Translations under genes and position numbers: made by a program
The notes under the pieces: generated by a model
The model's input: the letters and a program-made list of their open reading frames with translations, nothing else
Database searches by the model: none
Told to the model about the DNA's origin: nothing
Source of the DNA: Bacillota bacterium
GTDB taxonomy: Bacteria; Bacillota_E; Sulfobacillia; Sulfobacillales; Sulfobacillaceae
Assembly (NCBI GenBank): GCA_021802225.1
Contig: JAKAAS010000146.1
Span: 1 to 5,739 of the forward strand
Reading direction: 5' to 3'
Length of the DNA stretch: 5,739 nucleotides
Part shown: piece by piece, positions 1 through 5,019 of the stretch
How positions within the stretch are numbered: the stretch's first letter is position 1
Layout of the letters: every line of letters starts with the position of its first letter

Positions 1-1
1 T

Positions 2-166
2 CCATTGATCGTATTCCATGAGGATGGGGATATTTCGGCTTTAGACACCGGCATGGCCATTGTGTCGATGCCCACGGGTGAACCGTTTTTGTTTATGCCG
101 GTGTTATATGAGGCAAATTCAAACAATTCTAGCAGAAAGACATCAAAACCCAAAGATTTAATCTGA
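2..166 (+). CDS. 3' end of an unidentified gene (C-terminal 54 codons)
   Basis: This is the only + frame open from the window start; it runs 54 codons to TGA at 164-166. No start codon with a ribosome-binding site is visible, so the gene probably begins upstream. The visible part contains a D-G-D-I segment, then a hydrophobic stretch and the motif TGEPFLFMPVLYEA, followed by a polar tail rich in N, S and K. I do not recognise the family. A diverged copy of the TGEPF-x-FM-x-V-x-Y-x-A motif recurs at 1409-1450 just before the second gene cassette, so this gene appears to belong to the duplicated neighbourhood. It ends 35 nt before the next start, which fits one operon. It could also be a chance open frame, though the recurring motif argues against that. 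Confidence 0.5.
   Translation, partial: PLIVFHEDGDISALDTGMAIVSMPTGEPFLFMPVLYEANSNNSSRKTSKPKDLI
74..103 (+). repeat. 30-bp direct repeat, copy 1 (TGEPF-encoding)
   Basis: Matches 1409-1438 at 27 of 30 positions by eye. It encodes TGEPFLFMPV in the frame of the partial gene. The other copy, like this one, lies upstream of a two-repeat-protein gene. Confidence 0.7.
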
Positions 167-188
167 TATTCACACTTTTCAATCTGTC

Positions 189-195
189 AAGGAGG
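189..195 (+). promoter_or_regulatory. Ribosome-binding site for the 202 gene
   Basis: AAGGAGG lies 6 nt before ATG 202 and 9 nt before the adjacent in-frame ATG 205. Either Met could be used. No convincing -35/-10 pair was found between 104 and 188, so transcription may enter from upstream. Confidence 0.75.
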
Positions 196-201
196 CCGCT
201 T

Positions 202-834
202 ATGATGAACGAAAGTCTTCAAAAATCTGCACAATATGTCTCCGTGGGCTATTCCACCGGGCTCTTAAGAGACCCTAAGGAGAACTCCGTCAAAGGACAA
301 AAACAACCCGGTTGGTGGATCCGTGCGGGACAAGATTTTTATGAGTTGGATCCGATTTCTACAGCCTTGTGGCTACGGGCGCAAATACCTATGTCTTTTC
401 AAGCCTTGGTCGAAACTATTGCCCATTTTCAAGTCGATAGGTTGCAGGCGATAACAGAGTTGTTAGACGAACATTTGCTTATTTCGTTACCCTTTGAGCA
501 GCATTCACCTTCAGAATCATTGTTGAGCTTACGGGCTTTGCCGCAAGGCGTGGGATTAGGACAGTCTGCGACAAATCCATCGCAATACCAAATTGGCACG
601 TTATATGGTGATGTCGCCGTCACTTGTGATTTTACTGATTATATTTTTTGGACATTTTGCGACGGGCAACGATCATTACGAGAAATTATGGTGGCGACCG
701 CTCGACACTTAAAATGTGAAGAAAACCCTATAAAAGTGAAAATGTCACGTTTTTTACCGGCATTGCTTAGAACACGAGTCGTCGCTCTTGACCGGCTAAC
801 TCAGACAGGAGAATCGTTCCATGTCATGGACTAG
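202..834 (+). CDS. Two-repeat protein, tandem PqqD-like (RRE-like) modules; cassette 1
   Basis: A 210-residue soluble protein with no signal peptide or membrane segment. It splits into two related halves, about residues 13-97 and 112-197. The second half fits the PqqD-like winged-helix pattern well: strand YQIGTLYGD (129-137), strand VAVTCD (138-143), then FWTFCDGQRSLREIM (149-163), a helix, and a final hydrophobic strand near 191-197. The first half has the matching Y47-E-L-D50, W57, and helix ending LLISL. NPSQY (125-129) recurs exactly in the 1470 gene. PqqD-like domains in RiPP pathways bind leader peptides and present them to modifying enzymes; that role here is inference. The stop lies inside the next gene (14-nt overlap), implying coupled translation with the acidic protein. 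No radical SAM or other maturase is visible. Fold assignment is by pattern only. Confidence 0.85.
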   Translation: MMNESLQKSAQYVSVGYSTGLLRDPKENSVKGQKQPGWWIRAGQDFYELDPISTALWLRAQIPMSFQALVETIAHFQVDRLQAITELLDEHLLISLPFEQHSPSESLLSLRALPQGVGLGQSATNPSQYQIGTLYGDVAVTCDFTDYIFWTFCDGQRSLREIMVATARHLKCEENPIKVKMSRFLPALLRTRVVALDRLTQTGESFHVMD

Positions 835-1387
835 CAAATGTTTTGGGGCAGCTTGTGGTGCTGCCGCTGCCACCCTAACGGCCCACATTAGCCATGATCC
901 ATACGTATCCGCAATTATAGGGGCTGCTGCAGAAAACGGAGCCGAAGGATATTTAAGCGAAGCACAGCAAAGACTTCAATCATACTGGCAAACATCCCAT
1001 CATGGGAACTTTCAGAAGGTCGTGCATGCTATCGACGACATATCTCAGTCTGGTAACGGCACGACTTCAGAAGATAAACACACTGACAATCCAGTAATGA
1101 TTGCTGCAGACCAAACCGGAGAATCATCTGATTACAATGTCTCCCTATTGCACACGGAAGACACGACTGTTATTTACGAAGCAGGAAACAACGACGTAGA
1201 GAAAGAATCCGAAATCCACCAGCGCTCAGAGATGTCTTCTAACCAAAACACGGATACCGATGTCGAGCAATTGGAGAATCAATTCGCAGAGAGGGTTGAG
1301 GACAACTCCTGGGTTACTGAAACAGACGCTCAAAGTACCGACGAGAACATCGATGGAGAGGATGATGAAGATTTTGATACGCTGTAG
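821..1387 (+). CDS. Acidic low-complexity protein with conserved DEDFDTL C-terminus; cassette 1
   Basis: A 188-residue protein of no family I recognise. AGGAGA at 807-812 sits 8 nt before ATG 821, and the gene overlaps the preceding one by 14 nt. Residues 7-21 are Ala/Gly-rich (GAACGAAAAT) and precede a probable helical part, residues 22-58, containing DPYV-x-A and ending in SHH (59-61). From about residue 65 it is Asp, Glu, Thr, Ser, Asn and Gln rich, probably disordered. The last ten residues, GEDDEDFDTL, match the end of the second acidic protein (2611-3372) in nine positions. The pair also share an M-x-W start, P-[YW]-V-x-A and SHH, so they are paralogues. The terminal aromatic and leucine in an acidic context could be a docking or export tag, or a modified core; this is untested. 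There is no classical signal peptide. Confidence 0.8.
   Translation: MSWTSKCFGAACGAAAATLTAHISHDPYVSAIIGAAAENGAEGYLSEAQQRLQSYWQTSHHGNFQKVVHAIDDISQSGNGTTSEDKHTDNPVMIAADQTGESSDYNVSLLHTEDTTVIYEAGNNDVEKESEIHQRSEMSSNQNTDTDVEQLENQFAERVEDNSWVTETDAQSTDENIDGEDDEDFDTL
1358..1387 (+). repeat. Conserved acidic-tail coding repeat, copy 1
   Basis: Encodes EDDEDFDTL plus stop. It matches 3343-3372 at all but two of 30 positions (GAA/GAG, and TAG/TAA in the stop), while the preceding few hundred bases of the two genes are barely alignable. Confidence 0.8.
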
Positions 1388-1453
1388 TCAGTCAATGTGT
1401 TCCTGCTTACGGGCGAACCGTTTTGGTTTATGTCGGTGAAATACACGGCTTAA
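1388..1453 (+). pseudogene. In-frame remnant after the acidic gene, ending TGEPFWFM...
   Basis: After TAG 1385-1387 the same frame continues for 21 sense codons to TAA 1451-1453 and encodes TGEPFWFMSVKYTA near its end. This parallels TGEPFLFMPVLYEA in the partial gene at the window start. I read it as the leftover 3' tip of a duplicated copy of that gene, deleted except for its end. Alternatives are a short readthrough extension of the acidic protein or a conserved regulatory DNA segment. The remnant's stop overlaps the ribosome-binding site of the following gene. Confidence 0.4.
1409..1438 (+). repeat. 30-bp direct repeat, copy 2 (TGEPF-encoding)
   Basis: 27 of 30 bases match 74-103. Differences are single substitutions without indels, so the TGEPF-x-FM-x-V reading is preserved. 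Confidence 0.7.
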
Positions 1454-1460
1454 AGGAGGG
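1452..1460 (+). promoter_or_regulatory. Ribosome-binding site selecting the TTG start at 1470
   Basis: AAAGGAGGG, near-perfect complementarity to the 16S 3' end. From GGAGG there are 10 nt to TTG 1470. The first in-frame ATG (1524) would remove the conserved LGVPGG motif, so TTG is preferred. Confidence 0.75.
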
Positions 1461-1469
1461 TTTCTCATC

Positions 1470-1979
1470 TTGCCAACAAACAACCTATGGATAGCCTTAG
1501 GCGTTCCGGGGGGCCAATATTTGATGTCAGACGATACCATCGAGTACCAAGTCCTCTACGGCGACGACACATGGGGTATGACTCAAGAGGAATACGATCA
1601 ATGGAATGCGGTTCGACAAATGCCAAGTGATGTCGTGACGGCTCCCCCACTGGTACGCAGTCTTGCCGAGGATGGAGCGTTTTATCGTTACGATCCCGAA
1701 ACACCAGACCAGAAATTTATGCGACATCATCGCATAGCCCCTATGGGTCGCCCCATCGGCCCCTTACCGGATAATCCGAGCCAATATCTCATTCTCACCA
1801 CCAATGCTCGACAACGCTTGACCTGCGAGACTGATTTGGCACAGATTTGGCTTTACTGGTGGCAAGCGCACCCCTTGAACGTGATCGGCTCATTCTCAAC
1901 CAAATCTGTCTGGCAAGCAATTCCTTGGGCCATCAGTCATAACTTGGGATACCTCATCCCGTGGCGGGAGGTGCAATAA
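1470..1979 (+). CDS. Two-repeat protein, degenerate PqqD-like modules; cassette 2, first gene
   Basis: 169 residues from a TTG start. It is paralogous to the products at 202 and 1979 and again bipartite. Half 1 (about 7-75) has ALGVPGG (9-15), then EYQVLYGDD (25-33), close to YQIGTLYGD of the first protein, and a shortened helical part. Half 2 (about 90-167) has MGRPIG (92-97), NPSQY (102-106) identical to the first protein, RLTC (116-119) and IWLYWW (126-131), then a Trp-rich C-terminal helix. Compared with the other family members, half 1 lacks most of the helix-loop-helix region, so it may no longer bind a ligand and serve only structurally. No signal peptide. Its TAA overlaps the next ATG by 1 nt (TAATG), implying coupled expression and probably a complex with that protein. 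The recognition role is inferred. Confidence 0.8.
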   Translation: MPTNNLWIALGVPGGQYLMSDDTIEYQVLYGDDTWGMTQEEYDQWNAVRQMPSDVVTAPPLVRSLAEDGAFYRYDPETPDQKFMRHHRIAPMGRPIGPLPDNPSQYLILTTNARQRLTCETDLAQIWLYWWQAHPLNVIGSFSTKSVWQAIPWAISHNLGYLIPWREVQ

Positions 1980-2614
1980 TGGATTGTATGATAGCCCCTC
2001 GTCAATGGGCCCTAGGCATCCCGCTGGGATGGGTGCCACCCTCCACCGCCTCCAAGTCAGGCCTGATTGTCGGTCAGATTCTCTATCAGGATCGGGTGAT
2101 CCTTCTTAATAAAATTGCTTACGCCATATGGTACGATGCCTTGATTGGACGTGTCGACTTTTCACGGTGTGGCGAGGCAAACTATCTTCCCCCTGCACTC
2201 GCGATAGAACAACGCCAAACCGGTCAGACTGCGTCGCCGAAAGACATTGCCGATGCTGCTCAATATTTGCAAGAATCCGGTCTCGTTTGGCATTTTGATC
2301 CTGCCGATCCCCACGACTATCGCGAGGCTGAAGGCTTTGAGCTGGCCGTGCAAGGCTTACCCATTGGCAACGTTGATCGTGCAGATCGCTATCGTATTGC
2401 TCATAATGATGGTTCGCCGGCGCTCGACATCGATGGAGTACCCTACATGATATGGCTGAAATGGTGGCGTGAACCGCGTCTTGTGCGAGCAGCCTATGCC
2501 GTCGCCGATGAACTCGGAATTCGCCGCGCAGAAGTTGTGGGTCAAGCCGTCGGCACGATGGTAGCGGGGATGCACGTCGGTCTCATTTATATCGCCAAGG
2601 TGCATAAGGTATGA
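1979..2614 (+). CDS. Two-repeat protein, PqqD-like modules; cassette 2, second gene
   Basis: 211 residues from ATG 1979, chosen over GTG 1961 because GGGAGGTG (1965-1972) sits 6 nt upstream and the start forms a TAATG junction with the previous gene. Half 1: ALGIPLG (11-17), GQILYQD (32-38), VILLNKIAYAIWYDALIG (40-57), the clearest 'strand-LN-x-x-AYAIW-x-x-x-x-G' PqqD-like signature in the window, an insertion, then DIADAAQYLQESGLV (89-103), typical of the closing helix and strand. Half 2: GLPIG (126-130), RYRIAHNDG (137-145), ALDID (148-152), YMIWLKWW (156-163) and a final helix-strand ending GLIYIAKV. It overlaps the following acidic-protein gene by 4 nt (ATGA), so scaffold and client are probably made together. 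Function as peptide-binding partner is inferred from fold resemblance and context. Confidence 0.85.
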   Translation: MDCMIAPRQWALGIPLGWVPPSTASKSGLIVGQILYQDRVILLNKIAYAIWYDALIGRVDFSRCGEANYLPPALAIEQRQTGQTASPKDIADAAQYLQESGLVWHFDPADPHDYREAEGFELAVQGLPIGNVDRADRYRIAHNDGSPALDIDGVPYMIWLKWWREPRLVRAAYAVADELGIRRAEVVGQAVGTMVAGMHVGLIYIAKVHKV

Positions 2615-3372
2615 AGTGGGGTAGTCAAGGTTCTCCTAACGTTGCACGAGCCGGATTTGGCGCCCGACTGCACACGCGATACGATAATGCTCGTGATGCT
2701 ACAAATCAAACCATGGCTGAATTGGCTCAAAATCCATGGGTTCGAGCAGGAGTCGAAGTTATCAGTCATTCTGCATTCTATGATCCGATATCCATTGGAG
2801 CAGAATACGCTATGGCTGTATATAGCGCCTATCAAGAATCACATCACGATACAGATTACACCGTTGATACCCATGACAACACCAGCATTGATCACCGGAA
2901 CGACACCGGGATGGAACACAAAGCTCGCGATAGCCTTGAGGATGACGATCATCAAGCACAATCTGCCACCGATATGCAAGATACCATAACGGTTAGCTTA
3001 GACGATATGAATCCCGATCAGGGTGAAAGGATGCTGCGATCCGATGAAGGTACGGCGACCACTGATACCGGCAGAGGCACGGAATATCAAAGCTCGGATA
3101 GCCCCGATAAAGCCGGGGCAATCGCGACCGAACAAGATCGCGATACACATGCCTCACCCACTTCGCAAGGCAATAACATTGTTGCCGACGAAGTTCAAGC
3201 CAACGACGGGGCCCTTGTGAATGACGAAGCAACTGACCACTCCACTAAGGCCGCTGTTAACACAGAAGATCCGGACAAACTGGGAGATCACACAATCGTT
3301 CAAAATACCGACGAGGACACCGATGACGAGGACACCGATGACGAGGATGATGAGGATTTTGATACGCTGTAA
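2611..3372 (+). CDS. Acidic low-complexity protein with conserved DEDFDTL C-terminus; cassette 2
   Basis: 253 residues, paralogue of the 821-1387 product. It starts at an ATGA overlap with the previous gene. Residues 1-79 look folded or helical and share M-x-W, [DN]P[YW]V-x-A (41-46) and SHH (77-79) with the paralogue. Residues 80-235 are low complexity, rich in D, T, E, H, N and Q with few hydrophobics, probably disordered. The end is strongly acidic, with two DEDTD units from a 15-bp tandem repeat, then DEDDEDFDTL (244-253). The middle has diverged in length and sequence while both ends are kept, which suggests the N-terminal helix region and the extreme C-terminus are the functional parts. 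It has no signal peptide, Cys-rich core or known catalytic motif. It could be an exported or modified substrate, an acidic chaperone-like protein, or a structural filler; I cannot choose. Confidence 0.8.
   Translation: MKWGSQGSPNVARAGFGARLHTRYDNARDATNQTMAELAQNPWVRAGVEVISHSAFYDPISIGAEYAMAVYSAYQESHHDTDYTVDTHDNTSIDHRNDTGMEHKARDSLEDDDHQAQSATDMQDTITVSLDDMNPDQGERMLRSDEGTATTDTGRGTEYQSSDSPDKAGAIATEQDRDTHASPTSQGNNIVADEVQANDGALVNDEATDHSTKAAVNTEDPDKLGDHTIVQNTDEDTDDEDTDDEDDEDFDTL
3310..3347 (+). repeat. 15-bp tandem repeat in the acidic tail
   Basis: GACGAGGACACCGAT occurs twice in tandem (3310-3324, 3325-3339), followed by a partial third unit (3340-3347). It is in frame and encodes DEDTD-DEDTD-DED. 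It probably explains part of the length difference between the two acidic paralogues by slippage. Confidence 0.85.
3343..3372 (+). repeat. Conserved acidic-tail coding repeat, copy 2
   Basis: Encodes EDDEDFDTL plus TAA. Near-identical to 1358-1387. The similarity fades within about ten bases after the stop (GGTCAA against CAGTCAA), so conservation is tied to the C-terminus rather than to downstream DNA. Confidence 0.8.
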
Positions 3373-3449
3373 TTGGTCAAGGCGTAATTCGGCGATGGTA
3401 ATAGCGTTTTATCCGGCTGCCCCACACATTCTCAAGGGAGGAAAGTTCC

Positions 3450-3614
3450 GTGGTCCTATGGTGGATTCAAGGCGCTTATGTGATTCGTGACGGTTTGTGG
3501 ATTATGACCGCCATCATCGAACCAATACAAGGATTTTACCTCCAAAGAAATGAATCGAGTCATTGGCTACCTGCGTTGTCGTGGAATTTTCGCACCGAAC
3601 CGAATCAGCCGTGA
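3450..3614 (+). CDS. Small ORF, 54 aa, Trp-rich, unknown; possibly the 5' part of a frameshifted gene
   Basis: GTG 3450 is preceded by AAGGGAGG (3434-3441) at 8 nt, a strong ribosome-binding site. The product begins VVLWWIQGAYVIRDGLW and continues through a hydrophobic segment to QGFYLQRN, then becomes less protein-like and ends at TGA 3612. The hydrophobic centre (M-x-A-I-I-x-P-x-x-G-F) vaguely recalls AIVSMPTGEPF in the partial gene at the window start, but this is weak. A +1-frame reading opens at 3508 and runs to 3690 with plausible sequence, so the true product may be a roughly 80-residue protein interrupted by a frameshift. It lies between the second cassette and the peptidase gene on the same strand. 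No family recognised. Confidence 0.45.
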   Translation: MVLWWIQGAYVIRDGLWIMTAIIEPIQGFYLQRNESSHWLPALSWNFRTEPNQP

Positions 3615-3690
3615 AAAATCCTGTCGTGTCATCGCCGCTGGCGATGACATTGTTGTGCAAGTGAATAATTGGCTGCCTCCGTCTCGATGA
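3550..3690 (+). other. Overlapping +1-frame open segment, possible continuation of the 3450 ORF
   Basis: This frame is open from 3508 to TGA 3688-3690 and has an ATG at 3550 without a ribosome-binding site. From that ATG it encodes 46 residues, including VIGYLRCRGIFAPNR and CRVIAAGDDIVVQVNNW, which looks like alternating strands of a small globular domain. Without a start signal of its own, it would need a frameshift from the upstream ORF somewhere in 3508-3611. It may be a pseudogene, a programmed shift, a sequencing error or chance. Confidence 0.3.
3627..3649. repeat. Perfect 10-bp hairpin with a 3-nt loop
   Basis: TGTCATCGCC-GCT-GGCGATGACA. It lies between the small ORF's stop and the peptidase gene. 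No U-tract follows (ATTGTTGTG), so it is a weak candidate for an intrinsic terminator. It could instead be an mRNA-stabilising or protein-binding hairpin. It also falls within the +1-frame open segment. Confidence 0.4.
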
Positions 3691-3714
3691 CCATTCACCA
3701 CTGCGTATTCAACA

Positions 3715-3731
3715 GGGAGATTTTTGCTCCC
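3715..3731 (+). promoter_or_regulatory. Short hairpin over the ribosome-binding site and TTG start
   Basis: GGGAG (3715-3719) can pair with CTCCC (3727-3731) around a 7-nt loop holding the TTG codon. It might limit initiation at TTG 3724, favouring a downstream ATG. Five base pairs is modest and could be chance. Confidence 0.2.
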
Positions 3732-4686
3732 AAGCAGATTTGCCATGAAAGAAAAGGTGGCCATGATGCGAAATGTTTTCCGCCCTCCGTTGTTTTATTT
3801 CAGTATTATGGGAATGTCTCTCGGCTTGTTATTAGCTGGCATCTTTTCTCTGTTCCCTCTTGGGCTTGGATGGGGTCATCGCGTGGCGGGTGGTTTAATC
3901 ATTATTGGTGTTTATGGTGCCCTCGCATTTCGGGTATGGCCACCCACTTGTTTTGCCTTAGAAAGTTCCGTTATGATCATCAAGGATTTTTCGTTAACCA
4001 TCGCGAAATCTTTCGGTAAAGAAAGTGACCGAAAGAAGATCCGTGCTACGACAAAAATACCTGGGATTTTGGTAGCCGCAACCTTAACATGGCCTCTTAG
4101 CGCTTTTTTGCATCATTGGGAAATGCGTCATGATCCTCCTATCCCAGTTCCAACGGGGTTACGGCAAAATGATCTCACACCGATTTGGCAACAATGGCTG
4201 CCGTCCAATGTTGTCTATACGACGGGTCATGAGGCATTCTGGAACCCATGGCGTCAACATATGGTCATCGGTACTCAATGGAATCCTCAAGATGCAGTGA
4301 GTTTGCACGTGTTAGCTCATGAATTGACTCATTCTCAACAATCGTTAGGGCGCACACGAGGGGCAGATGGCTGGATCAAAGTGGCATTTATTTTAAGCAG
4401 TGTGACGACTTTTGTGATTCCTTGGACTTGGCTATTACCCGCAGTGACCGCGATAGCGACCATTATAGGTGACATGGTCTTACGATGGCCTTTAGAATTA
4501 CGCGCTGATACGGCAGCAACACAGCGTTTAAGCACTTTAACTGACGAACCCGCCGAGGAACATGCTCTGATTGTCTGGGGCGCATTTCTTGTTCGACGCC
4601 GCCGTCGAATGCTCTGGTGGGAAAGTGTGGGATGGGCAGCTTTAGCAGCCATCGGGTCGTTAGGTGTTCACGTGTTTGTCCATTAA
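3724..4686 (+). CDS. Membrane-embedded M48/HtpX-like zinc metallopeptidase
   Basis: 320 residues if TTG 3724 is used (AGGGAGA 3714-3720 just upstream). ATG 3745, 3763 or 3766 are alternatives, the last with AAGGTGG before it. Predicted membrane segments are about 23-46, 54-71, a hydrophobic stretch 112-129, a long pair 220-253, and 302-319. The catalytic core is H199-E-L-T-H203, with ELRAD (258-262) giving the third zinc ligand E258. The order HExxH, membrane segment, ExxAD is the signature arrangement of M48 peptidases such as HtpX and Ste24. The RRRRR stretch (291-295) before the last membrane segment is probably cytoplasmic. Such enzymes cleave membrane proteins, CAAX-type peptides or pathway precursors. 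Its position after the two cassettes suggests, without proof, that it trims or exports a product of the cluster. HELTH also occurs in DUF4157-type proteins, but ELRAD and the membrane layout favour M48. Confidence 0.82.
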   Translation: MLPSRFAMKEKVAMMRNVFRPPLFYFSIMGMSLGLLLAGIFSLFPLGLGWGHRVAGGLIIIGVYGALAFRVWPPTCFALESSVMIIKDFSLTIAKSFGKESDRKKIRATTKIPGILVAATLTWPLSAFLHHWEMRHDPPIPVPTGLRQNDLTPIWQQWLPSNVVYTTGHEAFWNPWRQHMVIGTQWNPQDAVSLHVLAHELTHSQQSLGRTRGADGWIKVAFILSSVTTFVIPWTWLLPAVTAIATIIGDMVLRWPLELRADTAATQRLSTLTDEPAEEHALIVWGAFLVRRRRRMLWWESVGWAALAAIGSLGVHVFVH

Positions 4687-4729
4687 AACAGGATATTTTG
4701 GTTAATATGAGGAGAACCAAGCCTATTGA

Positions 4730-4882
4730 TCATCCCAGGCGGTCCCGACTCTCCCCGTTCCCCGCGACGCCGATGAGGCCTCATCTGGCCTGTGTACCTT
4801 ACCGGATGTTGTGCAGATTTTGCGTGTTCTTCAGTCGTTTTCTGACAACGTCTTCTCTTCACAGCTTGTCGATTTTAGCTAA
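4730..4882 (+). pseudogene. Possible gene remnant, fragment 1 (50 codons)
   Basis: An open segment between TGA 4727-4729 and TAA 4880-4882 with no start. It encodes a plausible amphipathic helix, LPDVVQILRVLQSF, followed by SSQLVDFS. No family is recognised. Together with the fragment at 4897-5007 it may be the decayed 3' part of a gene that once preceded the glycosyltransferase. Confidence 0.25.
4772..4785. repeat. 14-bp perfect palindrome
   Basis: GATGAGGCCTCATC, with no spacer. It could be a dimeric-regulator site, but there is only one copy in the window, and it also overlaps an AGGCC/GGCCT pair (4776-4791). Confidence 0.3.
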
Positions 4883-4896
4883 ACCGCAATCGATAA

Positions 4897-5007
4897 CTCC
4901 TTGCTCTTGCTTCCGCCCTATGGGTTCAATTTCACTCGCTGCAGCTGTATGCGAGGCTGTTTGCTCTTCATACGACCGTCCCGTTAATTCCCCCTACTCC
5001 ACGATAA
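4897..5007 (+). pseudogene. Possible gene remnant, fragment 2 (36 codons)
   Basis: An open segment after TAA 4894-4896 ending at TAA 5005-5007, encoding QFHSLQLYARLFALHTTV and a Pro-rich end. Its stop overlaps the AAGGA ribosome-binding site of the glycosyltransferase, the junction expected of an operon gene directly upstream. It lies in a different frame from fragment 1, so if real the gene is broken by a frameshift and an in-frame stop. Confidence 0.25.
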
Positions 5008-5010
5008 GGA
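5006..5010 (+). promoter_or_regulatory. Ribosome-binding site for the glycosyltransferase
   Basis: AAGGA, 9 nt before ATG 5020. It supports that start, from which the protein opens directly with the GT2 strand LLVIPTYNE. Confidence 0.65.
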
Positions 5011-5019
5011 CTGATGATC

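Larger units (their letters stand above)
4687..5019. other. Gene-poor spacer of 333 bp
   Basis: No gene with a convincing start, ribosome-binding site and family was found on either strand, and I recognise no tRNA or other RNA gene. The + strand holds two coding-like fragments in different frames, listed separately, and a short perfect palindrome. Base composition changes across this stretch from the AT-richer cluster to the GC-rich glycosyltransferase, so it probably marks the boundary of the accessory region. A 435-nt open frame (4617-5051) spans it but overlaps both flanking genes and looks like a shadow. Confidence 0.55.

Noticed and set aside
89..117. TTGTTT ... TTATAT as a promoter for the first cassette
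   Set aside because: The spacing between the two boxes is about 9 bp, far too short for a sigma-A promoter, and it lies in an apparent coding frame.
821..1387. Acidic protein as a microviridin/graspetide precursor
   Set aside because: The Asp/Thr-rich tail superficially recalls ester-linked peptides, but the known core motif and an ATP-grasp ligase are absent from the window.
3101..3119. GCCCCG ... CGGGGC hairpin as a terminator
   Set aside because: It lies inside the second acidic-protein gene with no following T-run; probably chance.
3567..3764. 65-codon minus-strand ORF between the small ORF and the peptidase
   Set aside because: No recognisable family, and it overlaps the start of the peptidase gene; all credible genes here are on the + strand.
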